This document shows positions 7,068 to 8,198 of a stretch of DNA of 8,198 nucleotides, piece after piece (within the stretch, counting starts at the first letter, position 1; each line of letters opens with the position of its first letter). The notes beneath the pieces are model-generated. The model did not search any database. It saw only the letters and a list, made by a program, of their open reading frames with translations, and was not told where the DNA came from. Where the stretch lies: positions 1 through 8,198 of the forward strand of contig CALCGM010000420.1 in assembly GCA_937900985.1 (NCBI GenBank), in the 5' to 3' direction. Position numbers and translations under genes: made by a program. Origin of the DNA: an uncultured Planctomycetaceae bacterium (GTDB lineage: Bacteria; Planctomycetota; Planctomycetia; Pirellulales; UBA1268).

Positions 7068-7808
7068 ATGGGCAGCAGAACCAGAACGTGGCTGGGATTG
7101 GCCGCATGGCTCGTGGCCGCGGTGGCCGGCGTCGGGCCGGCAGCCGAGCCCGAGTCGCCGCTCGACCTGGCTCGTGAAACGCGTGAACTCCATGGCTGGG
7201 TGGTGCAGGTCGACCAGCGGCTTCTCGGCGAGAACCGCCAGGCCACCGACGCGGCTCTCCGGCTGCTCACCGGGCAGCTTGAGGAACTGACAGCGGTGGT
7301 GCCTGCCGCTGCCGTGGCCGAGCTGCGGAAGGTTCCGCTCTATGTCTCGCCTCGCTACCCCGGCTTCGGGCCGCGGGCGGAATACCATCCCGATGCCGGA
7401 TGGCTGCGGCAAAACGGCCGGGATCCGGCGATGGCCAAGGGAGTTGAGTTCACCAACATCGACATCTTTGAGGAGGAGTGCCGTCGCATGCCGGCGCTCG
7501 TCCTGCACGAACTCGCCCACGCCTACCACGACCGGGTGCTGCCGGATGGCCATGCCAACGCCACCGTCCGCGAGGCCTACGAGCGGGCCCAGGCCTCAGG
7601 GCGGTATGACCAGGTGGAACGGCGAGACGCCAGCGGCAACACGCGGACCGACCGGGCCTACGCCCTGACTAACCCGGCAGAGTATTTCGCGGAGACGAGC
7701 GAGGCCTTTTTCTCCACCAACGACTTCTTCCCCTTCGTGCGGGAGGAGCTTGAGCGGATCGATCCGCACGGCTGTGCGATGCTCGCGCGGCTGTGGGGGG
7801 TGAGGTGA
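7068..7808 (+). CDS. Exported small HExxH zinc metallopeptidase (lethal-factor-like zincin)
   Basis: A 246-residue putative zinc peptidase acting outside the cytoplasm. Residues 1-25 are a signal peptide (MGSRTRTW, then a hydrophobic Ala/Val/Leu run, ending near GPAAEPE). The catalytic core is VLHELAHAYHDR with H147, E148 and H151 as the HExxH residues. The segment NPAEYFAETSEAFF at about 202-215 offers E205, E209 or E212 as third zinc ligand, E209 being the best fit to the ExxAE pattern of anthrax lethal-factor-like catalytic domains. A conserved-looking stretch before the motif (YHPDAGWLRQNG, then GVEFTNIDIF) resembles what I recall of small planctomycete and eukaryotic zincins. The ATG at 7068 is chosen because GGAGGG lies 6 nt upstream; the adjacent TTG at 7065 would be too close. 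The gene stands alone, divergent from the EF-hand gene and followed by the repeat region. Its substrate is unknown. Confidence 0.85.
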   Translation: MGSRTRTWLGLAAWLVAAVAGVGPAAEPESPLDLARETRELHGWVVQVDQRLLGENRQATDAALRLLTGQLEELTAVVPAAAVAELRKVPLYVSPRYPGFGPRAEYHPDAGWLRQNGRDPAMAKGVEFTNIDIFEEECRRMPALVLHELAHAYHDRVLPDGHANATVREAYERAQASGRYDQVERRDASGNTRTDRAYALTNPAEYFAETSEAFFSTNDFFPFVREELERIDPHGCAMLARLWGVR

Positions 7809-7820
7809 GTGGGGTCGCTC

Positions 7821-7950
7821 GGGGTGAGCCCAGGCCGATGAGCCGAGCGTTCGCTGCGCCATCCTGGCTTCGCTCACTCGTGCATTCTCGCTTTCGCCCT
7901 CCGGGCTGCGCTCGACTGCAAGGCCGGCTCATTCGGCCTGGGCTCACCCC
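7821..7950. repeat. Long imperfect inverted repeat around a 79-nt loop
   Basis: The left arm, 7821-7845 (starting GGGGTGAGCCCAGGCCG), pairs with the right arm, 7925-7950, over 25 bp with one bulged base. It begins 12 nt after the stop of the zincin gene. The loop (7846-7924) includes a small AGCG-TT-CGCT palindrome and the segment shared with 212-228. The right arm is the same sequence present at 14-39, so the full element is longer than copy A shows. No open reading frame or transposase is inside. It could act as a terminator, a structured RNA or a non-autonomous mobile element. Confidence 0.85.
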
Positions 7951-8006
7951 TCGCTTACGGTTTGAGGACGGCCTGTCCGACGCTTCGCGTCGGTCTGCGG
8001 CCGGGG
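7912..8006 (+). repeat. Structured intergenic repeat, copy B
   Basis: Second copy, in the same orientation as 1-98. Its hairpin at 7977-7993 has stem CCGACGC/GCGTCGG and loop TTC, where copy A has CCGCCGCC/GGCGGCGG. The fourth base pair changes from C-G to A-T on both sides together, and one pair is lost, so pairing is kept while sequence drifts. The enclosing CGGCC/GGCCG pairing (7969-7973, 7999-8003) is also kept. Bases 8007-8062, absent from copy A, hold a small CCGC-AGT-GCGG hairpin (8042-8052). Confidence 0.85.
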
Positions 8007-8071
8007 GGCAGGGGATGAGGGCCGAGCGGGGTTTCGGAGGGCCGCAGTGCGGTGGGTGACTGCGCAAGCGA

Positions 8072-8198
8072 GACGGGTCTTTGGGGGCCGGAGGCGGATT
8101 GAACGGGACGGGTCTTCGGGTGCCGGAGGCACCTCGGCAAAGCCGGGCGGATTGAACGGGACGGGTCTTCGGGTGCCGGAGGCACCTCGGCAAAGCCG
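8072..8198 (+). repeat. 53-bp tandem repeat array, running off the window end
   Basis: Bases 8093-8145 and 8146-8198 are identical 53-bp units beginning GGCGGATTGAACGGGACGGG. A shortened, diverged unit precedes them from 8072. Each full unit has two triloop hairpins: GGTGCC-GGA-GGCACC (8119-8133 in the first unit) and CGGC-AAA-GCCG (8135-8145). The window ends exactly at a unit boundary, so the array may continue. No coding sequence is credible in 7809-8198. Confidence 0.9.

Noticed and set aside
7821..7950. Integron attC site with the block as a cassette array
   Set aside because: The long stem is suggestive, but no attC core consensus (GTTRRRY) was seen at the arms, there is no integrase, and the block is 7 kb with genes on both strands, unlike ordinary cassettes.
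7669..8193. A 174-residue minus-strand open frame through the repeat region
   Set aside because: Its Pro/Arg/Ser-rich sequence comes from the tandem repeat and inverted repeats, and it overlaps the end of the well-supported zincin gene.
8072..8198. CRISPR array
   Set aside because: The 53-bp units abut with no unique spacers between them, and no cas genes are present.

Overview
The window is GC-rich and codes on both strands for five complete proteins, all with N-terminal export signals. The most telling evidence for the organism is the operon at 257-4623. It pairs a five-heme cytochrome c carrying a PA14 domain with a Pirellula/Verrucomicrobia-type propeller 'membrane-bound dehydrogenase'. 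That combination points to a planctomycete (Planctomycetota, PVC superphylum); this is inferred from gene content, not from any marker gene.

Layout. 1-256: intergenic, holding the right part of a structured repeat (copy A), a cloverleaf-like nest of inverted repeats and a terminator-like hairpin. 257-4623, minus strand: a two-gene, translationally coupled operon (TGATG junction) with the multiheme PA14 cytochrome first and the propeller second. 4624-4716: divergent control region. 4717-6528, plus: exported DUF885-type putative metallopeptidase with an HEAYPGH motif. 6542-6973, minus, convergent with it: small membrane-anchored or exported protein with one canonical EF-hand loop. 6974-7067: second divergent control region. 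7068-7808, plus: small exported HExxH zincin resembling the anthrax lethal-factor catalytic domain. 7809-8198: intergenic, holding copy B of the structured repeat with its complete long inverted repeat, followed by an exact 53-bp tandem repeat that runs off the window end.

How the parts may work together. The coupled pair looks like an extracytoplasmic redox module: the propeller would oxidise a sugar- or alcohol-type substrate and the multiheme protein would accept electrons, with PA14 as a possible glycan-binding part. In many planctomycete proteins related propeller and heme modules are fused; here they are separate genes. The two peptidase-like proteins and the EF-hand protein form an exported set with no demonstrated functional link to the operon.

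The most unusual content is non-coding. Two same-orientation copies of a structured element bracket the five-gene block. Their hairpin differs by a compensatory base-pair change, their conserved stems carry varied triloops, and the second copy is linked to a 53-bp tandem array. No rRNA, tRNA, CRISPR array, transposase or integrase was seen.
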